Of a stretch of DNA of 64,000 bases, positions 1 through 8,218 are shown piece after piece. A program made the translations under genes and the position numbers. Source of the DNA: Streptomyces globisporus (GTDB lineage Bacteria > Actinomycetota > Actinomycetes > Streptomycetales > Streptomycetaceae); NCBI GenBank assembly GCA_014649555.1, contig BMTG01000005.1, positions 186,001 through 250,000 on the forward strand, written 5' to 3'. Below the pieces are notes generated by a model. The model was not told the DNA's origin. It saw only the letters and a list, made by a program, of their open reading frames with translations, and did not search any database. The stretch's first letter is position 1. Each line of letters begins with the position of its first letter.

Positions 1-697
1 GCGGTTCGCTGAACCGGGCCTCGTCCGGGCCGCCGTTGCTCAAACCGCGTTCACCGGTGCCGAAGTGGCGTCGTACGGTCTCGCCGTCGGCGTCCAGCTC
101 GACCAGGCGGTGGCGGGTGGTGTCGGAGACCAGGAAGCCGCCGTCCGGCAGGAGCAGCGCCTTGCCGGGGAAGCGCAGATGCGTGGCGACGGGCTCGGGC
201 GCGACGTAGGGGCCGTCGCCGCGGCGGAGCGTGCCCTTGGCCCCGTGCTCGGCCTCCAACTCCTCGACGAGCTTCTCGATGGCGTGCGCGTGGCCCTCGC
301 CCGCGTGCTGGGCGACGACATAGCCCTCGGGGTCGATCACGACGAGCGTCGGCCAGGCCCGGACGGCGTACTGCTTCCAGGTGGCCAGCTCGGGGTCATC
401 GAGGACGGGGTGGTGGACCTCGTAGCGTTCGACGGCGTCGACGACGGCCTGGTGCTCGGCCTCGTGGACGAACTTGGGCGAGTGGACGCCGATGATCACC
501 ACGGTGTCGCGGTGCTTCTCCTCCAGCTCGCGCAGCTCGTCCAGGACATGCAGACAGTTCACACAGCAGAACGTCCAGAAGTCGAGGATGACGATGCGTC
601 CTCGCAGGTCAGCGAGGGTGTACTGCTGGTCGCCTGTATTGAGCCAGCCGCCCTTGCCGATGAGTTCGGGGGCGCGGACGCGTGCACGTGTTGCCAT
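1..697 (-). CDS. Thioredoxin-like/NHL-repeat protein (partial, C-terminus beyond window)
   Basis: The reading frame starts at the ATG read from 697 and runs leftward off the window, so only about 232 residues are visible. The N-terminal part is a thioredoxin-like AhpC/TSA-type domain: an FWTFCCVNC stretch carries a CxxC (C-V-N-C) redox motif about 45 residues in, followed by the usual 'vIGVHSPKF' and 'WPTLVVIDPEG' strands. The last visible residues (FPGKALLLPDGGFLVSDTTR) are the first blade of an NHL beta-propeller. This matches the NHL-domain thioredoxin family, a predicted cytoplasmic redox protein of unknown substrate. No signal peptide is seen. It is divergent from the next gene. The family is firm; the biological role is not known. 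Confidence 0.85.
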   Translation of the reverse strand, partial: MATRARVRAPELIGKGGWLNTGDQQYTLADLRGRIVILDFWTFCCVNCLHVLDELRELEEKHRDTVVIIGVHSPKFVHEAEHQAVVDAVERYEVHHPVLDDPELATWKQYAVRAWPTLVVIDPEGYVVAQHAGEGHAHAIEKLVEELEAEHGAKGTLRRGDGPYVAPEPVATHLRFPGKALLLPDGGFLVSDTTRHRLVELDADGETVRRHFGTGERGLSNGGPDEARFSEP

Positions 698-761
698 GTC
701 ACCAGTCAACACCGTCCCGGCCTGCGCGCATTCCGCCGGGCCCCGGGGGAACCTGTGCCCC

Positions 762-1253
762 ATGAGACTTCTCGTACGTGAGCGGCTGTTCGCCATCGGC
801 GACGACTACTGGATCGAGGACGACGGGGGCCGGAAGGTCTTTCTGGTCGACGGCAAGGCGATGCGGCTGCGCGACACCTTCGAGCTGAAGGACACCGACG
901 GCCGGGTCCTGGTCGAGCTGCGCCAGAAGCTGATCAGCCTGCGCGACACGATGCTCATCGAGCGTGGCGGCGAGGAGCTGGCGAAGGTCAAGCGCAAGCG
1001 GCTGTCGCTGCTCCGCAACCACTACCGGGTGACGCTGGTGGACGGTACGGAGCTGGACGTCAGCGGCAAGATCCTGGACCGCGAGTTCGCCATCGAGTAC
1101 GACGGCGAGCTGCTGGCCCAGATCTCGCGCCGCTGGCTGACCCTTCGGGACACGTACGGCATCGACGTCGTCCGGGACGACGCCGACACCGCGCTGCTCA
1201 TCGCCGTGGCGATGTGCGTGATCGTCCTGGCGGACAAGGAGAGCGAGGGCTGA
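762..1253 (+). CDS. LURP-one-related (LOR/DUF567 fold) protein
   Basis: A 163-residue protein beginning MRLLVRERLF, preceded by a purine-rich GGGGGA about 12 bases upstream. The pattern of short strands with repeated 'L.DT.e/L.D..' units (FLVDGKAMRLRDTFEL, LISLRDTMLIE, WLTLRDTYGIDV) is typical of the LURP-one-related/Tubby-like 12-stranded barrel. The C-terminal hydrophobic helix (ALLIAVAMCVIVLADK) fits the central helix of that fold. Bacterial members have no established biochemical role; lipid or nucleotide binding is only speculation. It is a stand-alone gene, converging on the nitrilase-family gene, with a parS site just after its stop codon. Confidence 0.8.
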   Translation: MRLLVRERLFAIGDDYWIEDDGGRKVFLVDGKAMRLRDTFELKDTDGRVLVELRQKLISLRDTMLIERGGEELAKVKRKRLSLLRNHYRVTLVDGTELDVSGKILDREFAIEYDGELLAQISRRWLTLRDTYGIDVVRDDADTALLIAVAMCVIVLADKESEG

Positions 1254-1279
1254 GCGCCCGCCGGGCGCGGCCGTTCGTT

Positions 1280-1293
1280 GTTTCACGTGAAAC
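1280..1293. other. parS: parS site (ParB-binding centromere)
   Basis: A perfect 14-bp palindrome GTTTCACGTGAAAC identical to the Streptomyces parS consensus recognised by ParB. It sits in the short gap between two convergent genes, 27 bp after the LURP-like gene. Streptomyces parS sites are concentrated around oriC, which agrees with the gene content of this window. Confidence 0.93.
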
Positions 1294-1336
1294 GTGGAGG
1301 CCGCCGAACTGCCCCCGGAAAGCCGTCCGGCGGCCC

Positions 1337-2128
1337 TCAGAGCGGTGACGTGAGCCCCAGCCGGCGGTCCTTCAGGGCCGGGAACTGCTCCCGGGTCGCG
1401 CGCACCTTGTCCGCGTCCAGCTCGACGGTCAGGACCTCCTCATCCGCGCCCGCCTGGGCCAGCACCTCGCCCCAGGGGTCGACGACGATGCTGTGGCCGG
1501 CCTGCTGGATGTCGCCGTGGGTGCCCGCCGTGCCGACGGCGAGCACGTACGCCTGGTTCTCCACGGCGCGGGCCTGCGCCAGGAGCGTCCAGTGGGAGCG
1601 GCGGCGCTCGGGCCAGCCCGCCGCGACGACGAGCGTCTCGGCGCCCGCGTCGACGAGGCCCCGGAACTGCTCGGGGAAGCGGAGGTCGTAGCAGGTGGCG
1701 AGGCCCAGGGTGGTGTCCGGCAGGGCGACGGTCACCAGCTCCTCGCCCGCGCCCATCATCACCGCCTCGCCCTGGTCGAAGCCGAAGCGGTGGATCTTGC
1801 GGTAGGCGGCCGTGCGCTCACCCTCGGGCGAGAAGACCAGGCTGGTGTTGTAGAGGGTGCCGTCGTCCGCGCGTTCGACGAAGGAGCCCGCGTGCAGCCA
1901 GACCCCGGCCTCGGCCGCCGCCTTCGCCATCGCCTCGTGCGTGGGGCCCTCCAGCGGCTCGGCCTCCGCCTCGAAGGCGGTGTAGGCGAACGCCCCGACC
2001 GGCCAGAGTTCGGGAAGAACCACAAGGTCGGCGCCGCGCTGGGCGACCACCAGAGAGGCCGCTCGCACTCTGCGGGCCTCGACGGATTCGTCCGGGTCTA
2101 CTGCGATCTGGATGAGGGAGGCGCGCAC
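1337..2128 (-). CDS. Carbon-nitrogen hydrolase (nitrilase superfamily)
   Basis: A 263-residue enzyme with a GTG start. The nitrilase catalytic triad is complete: Glu40 in VVLPELW, Lys111 in YRKIHRF, and Cys146 in LATCYDLRFPE. Length and the 'VPE' / 'CYDLRFPE' signatures resemble the Nit2/omega-amidase-like branch, which removes the amide from short C4-C5 omega-amidodicarboxylates such as alpha-ketoglutaramate, or related deaminated-glutathione repair amidases. The exact substrate cannot be read from the sequence. It is cytoplasmic and transcribed alone leftward; the nearest upstream gene is divergent. Confidence 0.9.
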   Translation of the reverse strand: MRASLIQIAVDPDESVEARRVRAASLVVAQRGADLVVLPELWPVGAFAYTAFEAEAEPLEGPTHEAMAKAAAEAGVWLHAGSFVERADDGTLYNTSLVFSPEGERTAAYRKIHRFGFDQGEAVMMGAGEELVTVALPDTTLGLATCYDLRFPEQFRGLVDAGAETLVVAAGWPERRRSHWTLLAQARAVENQAYVLAVGTAGTHGDIQQAGHSIVVDPWGEVLAQAGADEEVLTVELDADKVRATREQFPALKDRRLGLTSPL

Positions 2129-2329
2129 ACTACCACCGTCCTGGCATTCAAGCCGTCAACACGGGCCTACGATCGTCACACGAAAGCACTGCCGGGGTGC
2201 CTGCTCGCAGCGTAACTTAGCGGTCGAACCTCCCACGCAGCTCGCCGACAGTGCCGTCAGAGCCGGCCCACCCGCCAGCACTCCCTGCTCTCTCCAGCCC
2301 ATGCACCGCAGAACCGCACGAGGGGTCCC

Positions 2330-3154
2330 GTGACCGTCCATCCCAGCCTCCAGCCCTACACCGACGCCGCGACCCACTCCATCGAGGCGATAGCCGAGCT
2401 GGTGAAGCCCCTTCCCGAGAGCGAGTGGAACCGCCGCACGCCCTGCCCGGGGTGGTCGGTGCGCGACATCGTGTCGCACGTCATCGGCATGGAGTGCGAG
2501 ATGCTCGGCGATCCCCGGCCGATCCACACCCTGCCGCGCGACCTTTACCACGTGCAGAGCGACTTCGCCCGCTACATGGAGATGCAGGTCGACGTCCGGC
2601 GCCACCACACCTCCCCGGAGATCACCGCCGAGCTGGAGTACGTCCTCATCCGCCGGGCCCGCCAGATCCGCAACGAGTCGCGCAGCCCCGAGACCAAGGT
2701 CCGTGCGCCCCTGGGCGCCGAGCAGACCCTCGAAACGGCGCTGAATCTTCGGGCCTTCGACGTGTGGGTGCACGAACAGGACCTGCGCACCACGCTCGGC
2801 CAGCCGGGCAACCTGGACTCCCCCGGCGCCCTGATCACCCGCGACATGCTGCTCCTCGGGCTGCCGAAGGTGGTCGCCAAGGGCGCGGGCGCGCCGGCCA
2901 ACTCGGCGGTCGTCTTCGACGTGCACGGCCCGGTGGAGTTCCTGCGGACGGTCCGGGTCGACGCGGAGGGCCGCGGTTCGATCGACGGCGCGCCGTCGCT
3001 GGGCCCCGCCGTGACGCTGTCGCTGGACTGGGAGACGTACGTACGCCTCGCCTGCGGCCGGGTCCGTCACGCGGCCGTCGCCGACCGGATCAAGGTCGAG
3101 GGCGACCAGGAGCTGGCCACGGCGATCCTGGACAACTTCACCGTGACCCCGTGA
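2330..3154 (+). CDS. Maleylpyruvate isomerase-family, mycothiol-dependent-type enzyme
   Basis: A 274-residue protein with a GTG start behind a GAGGGG ribosome site. The N-terminal half matches the MDMPI/DinB-like helical bundle: WNRRTPCPGWSVRDIVSHVIGME carries the conserved 'PcpgW.v.dl..Hl' motif with the metal-ligand His (H51 by count), and a second histidine lies in FDVWVHEQDLR. The C-terminal part ends in a sterol-carrier-like domain (WETYVRLACGR). Family members use mycothiol as cofactor or a metal centre for isomerase or S-transfer reactions, but the substrate here is unknown. It stands alone between divergent and convergent neighbours. Confidence 0.85.
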   Translation: MTVHPSLQPYTDAATHSIEAIAELVKPLPESEWNRRTPCPGWSVRDIVSHVIGMECEMLGDPRPIHTLPRDLYHVQSDFARYMEMQVDVRRHHTSPEITAELEYVLIRRARQIRNESRSPETKVRAPLGAEQTLETALNLRAFDVWVHEQDLRTTLGQPGNLDSPGALITRDMLLLGLPKVVAKGAGAPANSAVVFDVHGPVEFLRTVRVDAEGRGSIDGAPSLGPAVTLSLDWETYVRLACGRVRHAAVADRIKVEGDQELATAILDNFTVTP

Positions 3155-3170
3155 CTCCGTTACGGCTTCA

Positions 3171-3184
3171 CGGGCACGTGCCCG
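3171..3184. terminator. Perfect 14-bp palindrome between convergent genes
   Basis: CGGGCACGTGCCCG is a perfect palindrome lying in the 46-bp gap between the stop codons of the mycothiol-dependent-type gene and the MFS gene. It can fold as a 5-bp stem with an ACGT loop. Position suggests a weak bidirectional terminator; an E-box-like regulatory role is less likely. Part of it (CGGGCACGTGC) recurs about 33 bp downstream, inside the MFS coding end. Confidence 0.4.
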
Positions 3185-3200
3185 CTCCCCGGAGTGAGGG

Positions 3201-4508
3201 TCACGCGGGCACGTGCACGGCCTCGACGCGGCTGACCACGTGGTGCTCGCGTTCCCTGAGGGCGGCCCGTCGGCGCAGCCGCAGGATCTGGGCGACGCCG
3301 AACGCCTCCAGGACGAAGACCGAGGCGAACGCGACGCGGTAGTTGTCGCCCGTGGCGTCCAGCAGGACCCCGACGGCCAGCAGGGTGGTCATCGAGGCGA
3401 TGAAGCCGCCCATGTTGACGATGCCGGAGGCGGTCCCCTGGCGCTCGGGCGGGTTGGCCGGGCGGGCGAAGTCGAAGCCGACCATCGAGGCCGGTCCGCA
3501 GGCGCCCAGCACCAGGCACAGGACGACCAGCAGCCACATCGGCGTGTGGTCGGCCGGGTAGAAGATCGCGGACGCCCAGAGCAGGGCCGTCGTCGCCACC
3601 GTGCCGAGGGCGATCGGGGTCCGCGCCTCGTGGTGGCGGGCGATGATCTGCCCGTAGACGAGTCCGACCACCATGTTGGACAGCACCACCAGGGTGAGCA
3701 GCGCGCCTGCCGTGCCCCGGCTCAGCTCCTGCGCCTCGACCAGGAACGGCATCCCCCACAGCAGCAGGAACACCATCGCCGGGAACTGGGTGGTGAAGTG
3801 CACCCACATCCCGAGCCGGGTCCCCGGCTCCCGCCAGGCGGCGGCGATCTGCCGGCGGACGTACGCGGCCCCCGCGTGCTCGGCGGGCGGCGGCTCGTGG
3901 CCCTCGGGGTGGTCCTTCAGGAAGAGCAGGAGGAGCACCAGCACCACGACGCCCGCCAGCGAACTGCCCACGAACGTCGTCGTCCAGCCGTAGCTGTGCA
4001 GCGCCCGCGCGATGAACAGCGTCGAGACGAGGTTGCCCGCCATCCCGAACAGCGCGGCGACCTGCCCGATCAGCGGTCCGCGCCGGGCCGGGAACCAGCG
4101 GCTGCCGAGCCGCAGCACGCTGATGAACGTCATCGCGTCACCGCAGCCGAGCAGGGCGCGCGCGGCCAGCGCCATCCCGTACGAGGGGGAGAGCGCGAAG
4201 CCGAGCTGTCCGACGGTGAACAGCACGACCCCGATGGTGAGGACCTTCTTGGTGCCGAGCCGGTCGACCATCAGCCCGACGGGTATCTGCATGCCCGCGT
4301 AGACCAGGAGCTGAAGGATGGAGAACGTGGAGAGCGCCGAGGCGTTGACGTCGAAACGGTCGGCGGCGTCGAGTCCGGCGACGCCCAGGCTCGTCCGGAA
4401 GATGATCGCGACGAAGTAGACGGCGACGCCGACGCCCCAGACCCAGGCGGCACGCCGGCCACCGGGCGGGTCACCGGGCAGGGAGAGCGTGGGGGCGGCC
4501 GAACTCAC
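3201..4508 (-). CDS. MFS transporter (anion:cation symporter-like)
   Basis: A 435-residue protein with about 12 hydrophobic segments, typical of the major facilitator superfamily. The cytoplasmic loop motif between helices 2 and 3 reads GLMVDRLGTKKVL, and 'LGCGDAMTF.S.LRLGSRWFPARRGP' fits the helix 4-5 region of organic acid (ACS-type, phthalate/hexuronate-like) carriers. It likely moves a small organic anion across the cytoplasmic membrane; the substrate cannot be read. The GTG start overlaps the stop of the upstream GntR regulator gene by GTGA, so the two are translationally coupled and the regulator probably controls the transporter. Confidence 0.9.
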   Translation of the reverse strand: MSSAAPTLSLPGDPPGGRRAAWVWGVGVAVYFVAIIFRTSLGVAGLDAADRFDVNASALSTFSILQLLVYAGMQIPVGLMVDRLGTKKVLTIGVVLFTVGQLGFALSPSYGMALAARALLGCGDAMTFISVLRLGSRWFPARRGPLIGQVAALFGMAGNLVSTLFIARALHSYGWTTTFVGSSLAGVVVLVLLLLFLKDHPEGHEPPPAEHAGAAYVRRQIAAAWREPGTRLGMWVHFTTQFPAMVFLLLWGMPFLVEAQELSRGTAGALLTLVVLSNMVVGLVYGQIIARHHEARTPIALGTVATTALLWASAIFYPADHTPMWLLVVLCLVLGACGPASMVGFDFARPANPPERQGTASGIVNMGGFIASMTTLLAVGVLLDATGDNYRVAFASVFVLEAFGVAQILRLRRRAALREREHHVVSRVEAVHVPA

Positions 4509-5188
4509 CGGTCCTCACCCCGCACCAGCTCCCGCACCCGGCCGACGTGGCGGCGCACGACCAGGGCCGCCCCGTCCGCGTCCCCGGACCGGATCGCCTC
4601 CAGCAGCTCACCGTGCTCGGTGATGTTGGCCTCGATCCTGCCCGGGTGCGCCTCCATCACCGCGACACCCATGCGCAGCTGACGGTCGCGCAGCTGGTCG
4701 TAGAGGCGCGAGAGGATCTCGTTGCCCGCGTATTTGACGATCTCGGCGTGGAAACAGCGGTCCGTGACGGCCACCGCCGCCAGATCGCCGGCCTCCGCCA
4801 GCTGCCGCTGCTCCTCCAAAAGCTGTTCCAGGCGCTCGATCAGCTGCGGGGACGCGGGCACGGCCTTGCGCGCCGCGAATTCCTCGACCAGCAGCCGGGT
4901 CTCCACCACGTCCTTGATCTCCTGCGCGGAGACGGCGAGGACGAGCGCCCCCTTCTTCGGGTAGAGCTTGATCAGCCCTTCGACCTCCAGCCGCAGCAGC
5001 GCCTCGCGCACGGGCGTCCGCGACACCCCGACCGCGTCCGCCAGATCCCCTTCGGTGAGCAGCGTCCCGCCCTCGTAACGCCGTTCCAGGACGGCTTCCT
5101 TGATGTGCGTGTAGACCCGCTCGGCGGCGGGCGGACGCTTGAGGGAGGAGGGCGTGGACCGTACGGGGGCGGAGGATGCGGGAGGCAT
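4505..5188 (-). CDS. GntR-family regulator with FCD effector domain (FadR subfamily)
   Basis: A 227-residue regulator. Residues about 20-85 form the winged helix-turn-helix (TEGDLADAVGVSRTPVREALLRLEVEGLI), followed by a helical FCD domain with the metal/ligand histidines expected of this subfamily (DRCFHAEIV, ITEHGELLEAI). I chose the ATG read from 5188 because a -10-like TATGCT (RC of 5195-5200) ends 6 bases upstream and no Shine-Dalgarno is visible, which suggests a leaderless transcript. FCD regulators respond to small organic acids. It is coupled to the downstream MFS gene by a GTGA overlap, so it is the likely local regulator of organic-acid uptake. Confidence 0.88.
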   Translation of the reverse strand: MPPASSAPVRSTPSSLKRPPAAERVYTHIKEAVLERRYEGGTLLTEGDLADAVGVSRTPVREALLRLEVEGLIKLYPKKGALVLAVSAQEIKDVVETRLLVEEFAARKAVPASPQLIERLEQLLEEQRQLAEAGDLAAVAVTDRCFHAEIVKYAGNEILSRLYDQLRDRQLRMGVAVMEAHPGRIEANITEHGELLEAIRSGDADGAALVVRRHVGRVRELVRGEDR

Positions 5189-5220
5189 GCGCACAGCATA
5201 GATACAACATGCACGCATAG
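5186..5220 (-). promoter_or_regulatory. GntR gene promoter/operator candidate
   Basis: AT-rich stretch in front of the GntR start. On the minus strand it carries TTGTAT followed by TATGCT, which ends 6 bp before the ATG, fitting a leaderless -10 element. Two short inverted repeats (ATGC-GCACA-GCAT and ATGC-AC-GCAT) flank it and could be the autoregulatory operator. No clear -35 element was found. Confidence 0.4.
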
Positions 5221-5328
5221 GGACCGGCGTCCGGATTCTGGACCCCCCTGGACGATCTGCGCTCCGCGGTGGTGGCCGTCGAGACCGACCGCACCTGCCC
5301 GGACGCCGGGACGGAAGGGTGCTGCTGA
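5221..5328 (+). pseudogene. 3' remnant of a metal-sensor regulator gene
   Basis: The frame 5221-5328 encodes a 35-residue tail (LDDLRSAVVAVETDRTCPDA then GTEGCC) whose TGA at 5326-5328 overlaps the ATG of the following cation transporter (TGATG). A cysteine-rich CxnCC tail after an amphipathic helix is how ArsR/SmtB-type metal sensors commonly end, and the stop/start overlap is how such regulators are coupled to efflux genes. The frame is closed by TAG at 5218-5220, with no DNA-binding domain upstream, only the GntR promoter region. I infer a 5'-truncated regulator gene; the tail may still serve as a short leader peptide from GTG 5269 or 5272. Confidence 0.5.
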
Positions 5329-6002
5329 TGACCACGCTCTCCCTCGGCCCCTCGCCGGCCCGCCGGGACGCCCTCGCCCGCCGGATACGGCTGCTGGTCG
5401 CCGCCACCATCGCCTACGACGTCATCGAGGCGGTCGTCGCCCTCACCGCCGGAACGCCCGCCTCCTCCAGCGCGCTGATCGGCTTCGGCCTGGACTCCGT
5501 CATCGAGGTCTTCTCCGCCGCCGCGGTCGCCTGGCAGTTCTCCGCCCGCGAGCACGCGGTGCGCGAGGCCCGGGAGAGGACGGCCCTGCGGATCATCGCC
5601 GTGTCGTTCCTCGCCCTCGCCGCGTACGTCGCCGTCGACGCGGTCCGTGCGCCGGCCGGGACCGGCGAGGCCGAACCCTCCCCGCTCGGCATCGTCATCG
5701 CCGCGCTGTCGCTGGCGATCATGCCGTTCCTTTCGGACGCCCAGCGGCGCGCGGGGCGCGAGATCGGCTCCGCGTCCGCCGTCGCCGACTCGAAGCAAAC
5801 CCTGCTGTGCACGTACCTGTCCGCCGTCCTGCTCGTCGGCCTGATCCTCAACGCGGTCTTCGGCTGGTCCTGGGCGGACCCGGTGGCCGCCCTCGCCATC
5901 GCCGGCATCGCGGTCAAGGAGGGCCGTGAGGCATGGCGCGGCAAGGGCTGCTGCGCGCCGACGACCCAGGGTCAAGCCTGCGCAAATTCACCCGTTCGGT
6001 AA
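5328..6002 (+). CDS. Cation diffusion facilitator-like transporter (transmembrane domain only)
   Basis: A 224-residue membrane protein; the ATG at 5328 is preferred over the GTG at 5319 because GGAAGGG lies 8 bases upstream. About six hydrophobic helices are visible. The CDF zinc-site pattern is recognisable: helix 2 has ALIGFGLDSVIEV (D near residue 57) and helix 5 has SAVADSKQTLL (D near residue 154). It lacks the long His-rich loop and C-terminal cytoplasmic metal-sensing domain of classical CDFs, and ends GKGCCAPTTQGQACA with three cysteines. Probable divalent-cation or metal(loid) exporter, formerly under control of the truncated regulator just upstream. Confidence 0.82.
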   Translation: MTTLSLGPSPARRDALARRIRLLVAATIAYDVIEAVVALTAGTPASSSALIGFGLDSVIEVFSAAAVAWQFSAREHAVREARERTALRIIAVSFLALAAYVAVDAVRAPAGTGEAEPSPLGIVIAALSLAIMPFLSDAQRRAGREIGSASAVADSKQTLLCTYLSAVLLVGLILNAVFGWSWADPVAALAIAGIAVKEGREAWRGKGCCAPTTQGQACANSPVR

Positions 6003-6087
6003 CACATCCCTTGCCCCTCCTCAGGAGTCTCTTCCACGAGCGGCACCCTTATGTGGCCGCATATCAGGCGCATTTGGGAGCATTCAG

Positions 6088-6987
6088 TTGAAAATCGGCA
6101 TCAAGCGCATCAATCGCGTCTCCGTCACGGCCACCGTGACGCTCACCGCCGGTGCGGTGCTCGCGGGCAGCGCCTTCGCCTCCACGGCACAGGCCGCCAC
6201 GCCGCCGACTCCGAAGATCGTCGCCAAGGGCGGCTTCCTGATGAACGACAGCACCGGGAAGACCCTCTTCACCAAGTCCGCGGACACCCGCCGGGCCACC
6301 GGTTCGACCACGAAGATCATGACGGCGCTGGTCGTCCTGTCCCAGAAGAACGTGAACCTGAAGTCCAAGGTCACGATCCAGAAGGCGTACAGCGACTACA
6401 TCGTCTCGAAGAACGCCTCGTCGGCCCGGCTCATCGTCGGCGACAAGGTGACGGTGGGCCAGCTCCTCTACGGCCTGATGCTCCCGTCCGGCTGCGACGC
6501 CGCGTACGCCCTGGCCGACAAGTTCGGCTCCGGCTCCACCCGTGCCGCCCGGGTGAAGTCGTTCATCGGCAAGATGAACTCCACCGCGAAGAGCCTCAAG
6601 CTGAAGAACACCCGCTTCGACTCGTTCGACGGCATCGGGAGCGGCAGCAACTACTCCACTCCCCGTGACCTGACGAAGATCGCCGGTAAGGCGATGAAGA
6701 ACTCCACGTTCCGCTCGATCGTCAAGACCAAGTCGACGAAGCAGAAGGTGACCACGAAGAGCGGTGGCTACCGCTACATGTCGTGGACCAACACCAACAA
6801 GCTGCTCGGCAGTTACAGCGGCGCGACCGGCGTCAAGACCGGCTCCGGCCCGACCGCCAAGTACTGCCTGGTCTTCGCGGCGACCCGCAAGGGCAAGACG
6901 GTCATCGGCACGGTGCTCACGTCGACCTCCGAGGCGAACCGCACGGCCGACGCGAAGAAGCTGATGGACTACGGCTTCAAGAAGTAG
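6088..6987 (+). CDS. K15-type serine DD-peptidase/transpeptidase (paralogue 1)
   Basis: A 299-residue secreted protein of the penicillin-binding DD-carboxypeptidase family. The start is TTG at 6088, 7 bases after GGGAG; no ATG or GTG gives a better signal peptide. Residues 1-36 form the signal peptide (KR..., hydrophobic core, cleavage near STAQAA). Active-site motifs: S73-T-T-K76, S134-G-C136 in place of the usual SxN, and K250-T-G252. The SGC triad is the hallmark of the Streptomyces K15 DD-transpeptidase. It acts outside the membrane on peptidoglycan stem peptides. A paralogue follows directly; both share leader layout and a TTG start. Confidence 0.92.
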   Translation: MKIGIKRINRVSVTATVTLTAGAVLAGSAFASTAQAATPPTPKIVAKGGFLMNDSTGKTLFTKSADTRRATGSTTKIMTALVVLSQKNVNLKSKVTIQKAYSDYIVSKNASSARLIVGDKVTVGQLLYGLMLPSGCDAAYALADKFGSGSTRAARVKSFIGKMNSTAKSLKLKNTRFDSFDGIGSGSNYSTPRDLTKIAGKAMKNSTFRSIVKTKSTKQKVTTKSGGYRYMSWTNTNKLLGSYSGATGVKTGSGPTAKYCLVFAATRKGKTVIGTVLTSTSEANRTADAKKLMDYGFKK

Positions 6988-7018
6988 GGCCTCCGCCCCG
7001 GGACAGGCGAGAAGGCCG

Positions 7019-7049
7019 GTGGGCCCGCGCGGTCGCCGTGCGGGCCCAC
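7019..7049 (+). terminator. Hairpin after first DD-peptidase
   Basis: Arms GTGGGCCCGC (7019-7028) and GCGGGCCCAC (7040-7049) are perfectly complementary. They lie 32 bp after the stop codon and before the leader of the second paralogue, so the two peptidase genes are probably separate transcription units. Confidence 0.7.
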
Positions 7050-7176
7050 GCGTCAGGGGGCACAGCCGGATTCTTTGCCATGGCTGCGTACATCCTTGCG
7101 GGCCGGTCATGAGTCTCGTATCGGGGCCTCTCCATATGGCCGGTCCCTCAATGCATTCGCGGAATCGGAGCGTTCA

Positions 7177-8151
7177 TTGATATCGAGCCACAAGACCCGT
7201 CCCGAGACCGGTCACAAGGCCCGCGGCAAGCGCCTGCGCAACTCTGTCGTCGCAGCCGTCGTATCCGGTGGCGTGATGCTCGGGGTCATGCCCCTCGCGT
7301 CGCCTGCCCAGGCCGCTGCCGCCCTGCCGACGCTCAGCGCCAAGGGCGCGTTCCTGCAGGACCGGGCGACCGGCGCAAAGAAGTACGGCAAGGCCGCCGA
7401 CATCAAGCGGCAGATGGCCAGCACCACCAAGGTCATGACCGCCGCCGTGGTCCTCAACACCCCCGGCGTCGATCTGTCCCGCAAGGTGACCATCTCGCAG
7501 ACCTACCGCGACTACGTCACGGCCCAGGGCGCCAGCACGGCGGATCTGAGGACCGGCGACAAGGCCACGGTCCGTCAGCTGCTGCACGCCCTCATGCTTC
7601 CGTCCGGCTGCGACGCGGCGTACGCGCTCGCAGACACCTTCGGCGTGGGCTCCACCCGGGCCGCCCGGACCAAGCAGTTCATCGGGCAGATGAACTCCAA
7701 GGCCGCATCGCTCGGGATGACCAACACCAAGTTCGACTCGTTCGACGGCATTTCTGCGGCCGGGGACAACTACTCGACCCCGCGCGATCTCGCGCAGCTC
7801 GCCAGCTACGCGATGCGGGGCTCGACCCTGCGCGGCATCATGAGCACCACCAAGTACGTGGCCCCGGTGACGACCAGCACCGGCGCGACACGCACGTACA
7901 CCTGGTACAACACCAACCAGCTGCTCGGCTCCTACAGCGGCGCCGTCGGCATCAAGACCGGCACCGGCACCGCGGCAGGTCCCTGCCTCATCTTCGCCGC
8001 CACCCGGGGCGACAAGACGTACGTCGGCGTCATCCTGAACGGCACCGACCGCTACAACGACGCGGCCAAGCTGCTCGACTACTACTACGGTTCCAGCACC
8101 GCGTCGACCATGAAGCTGCGCACGCTGCCCCAGGGCGCACAGCGCGACTGA
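7177..8151 (+). CDS. K15-type serine DD-peptidase/transpeptidase (paralogue 2)
   Basis: A 324-residue paralogue of the preceding gene. It starts at TTG 7177, 6 bases after GGAG; the leader 'gcatt...cggagcgttcaTTG' resembles the leader of the first copy, showing a tandem duplication. A signal peptide (about residues 1-46, ending SPAQAAA) directs export. Motifs: S82-T-T-K85, S143-G-C145 and K260-T-G262, again the K15-type set. The body aligns throughout (LPSGCDAAYALAD, FDSFDGI, NYSTPRDL, NTNQLLGSYSGA). A C-terminal tail rich in small and basic residues is extra. Predicted cell-wall crosslinking or trimming enzyme with possible redundancy with its neighbour. Confidence 0.92.
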   Translation: MISSHKTRPETGHKARGKRLRNSVVAAVVSGGVMLGVMPLASPAQAAAALPTLSAKGAFLQDRATGAKKYGKAADIKRQMASTTKVMTAAVVLNTPGVDLSRKVTISQTYRDYVTAQGASTADLRTGDKATVRQLLHALMLPSGCDAAYALADTFGVGSTRAARTKQFIGQMNSKAASLGMTNTKFDSFDGISAAGDNYSTPRDLAQLASYAMRGSTLRGIMSTTKYVAPVTTSTGATRTYTWYNTNQLLGSYSGAVGIKTGTGTAAGPCLIFAATRGDKTYVGVILNGTDRYNDAAKLLDYYYGSSTASTMKLRTLPQGAQRD

Positions 8152-8171
8152 TCCGGCACCGGGCATGACAG

Positions 8172-8204
8172 AAGGGTGCGGCCACCGTCGGTGGCCGCAC
8201 CCTT
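8172..8204. terminator. Bidirectional terminator hairpin
   Basis: Perfect 15-bp inverted repeat, AAGGGTGCGGCCACC and its complement, with a GTC loop (8187-8189). It lies between the second DD-peptidase and the convergent BCDH E2 gene and serves both. Confidence 0.85.
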
Positions 8205-8218
8205 TGTCCGTCTGTCCG

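Noticed and set aside
3171-3184. CGGGCACGTGCCCG as a degenerate parS
   Set aside because: It shares only the central CACGTG with parS; the outer bases, needed for ParB, differ. Better seen as a terminator or chance palindrome.
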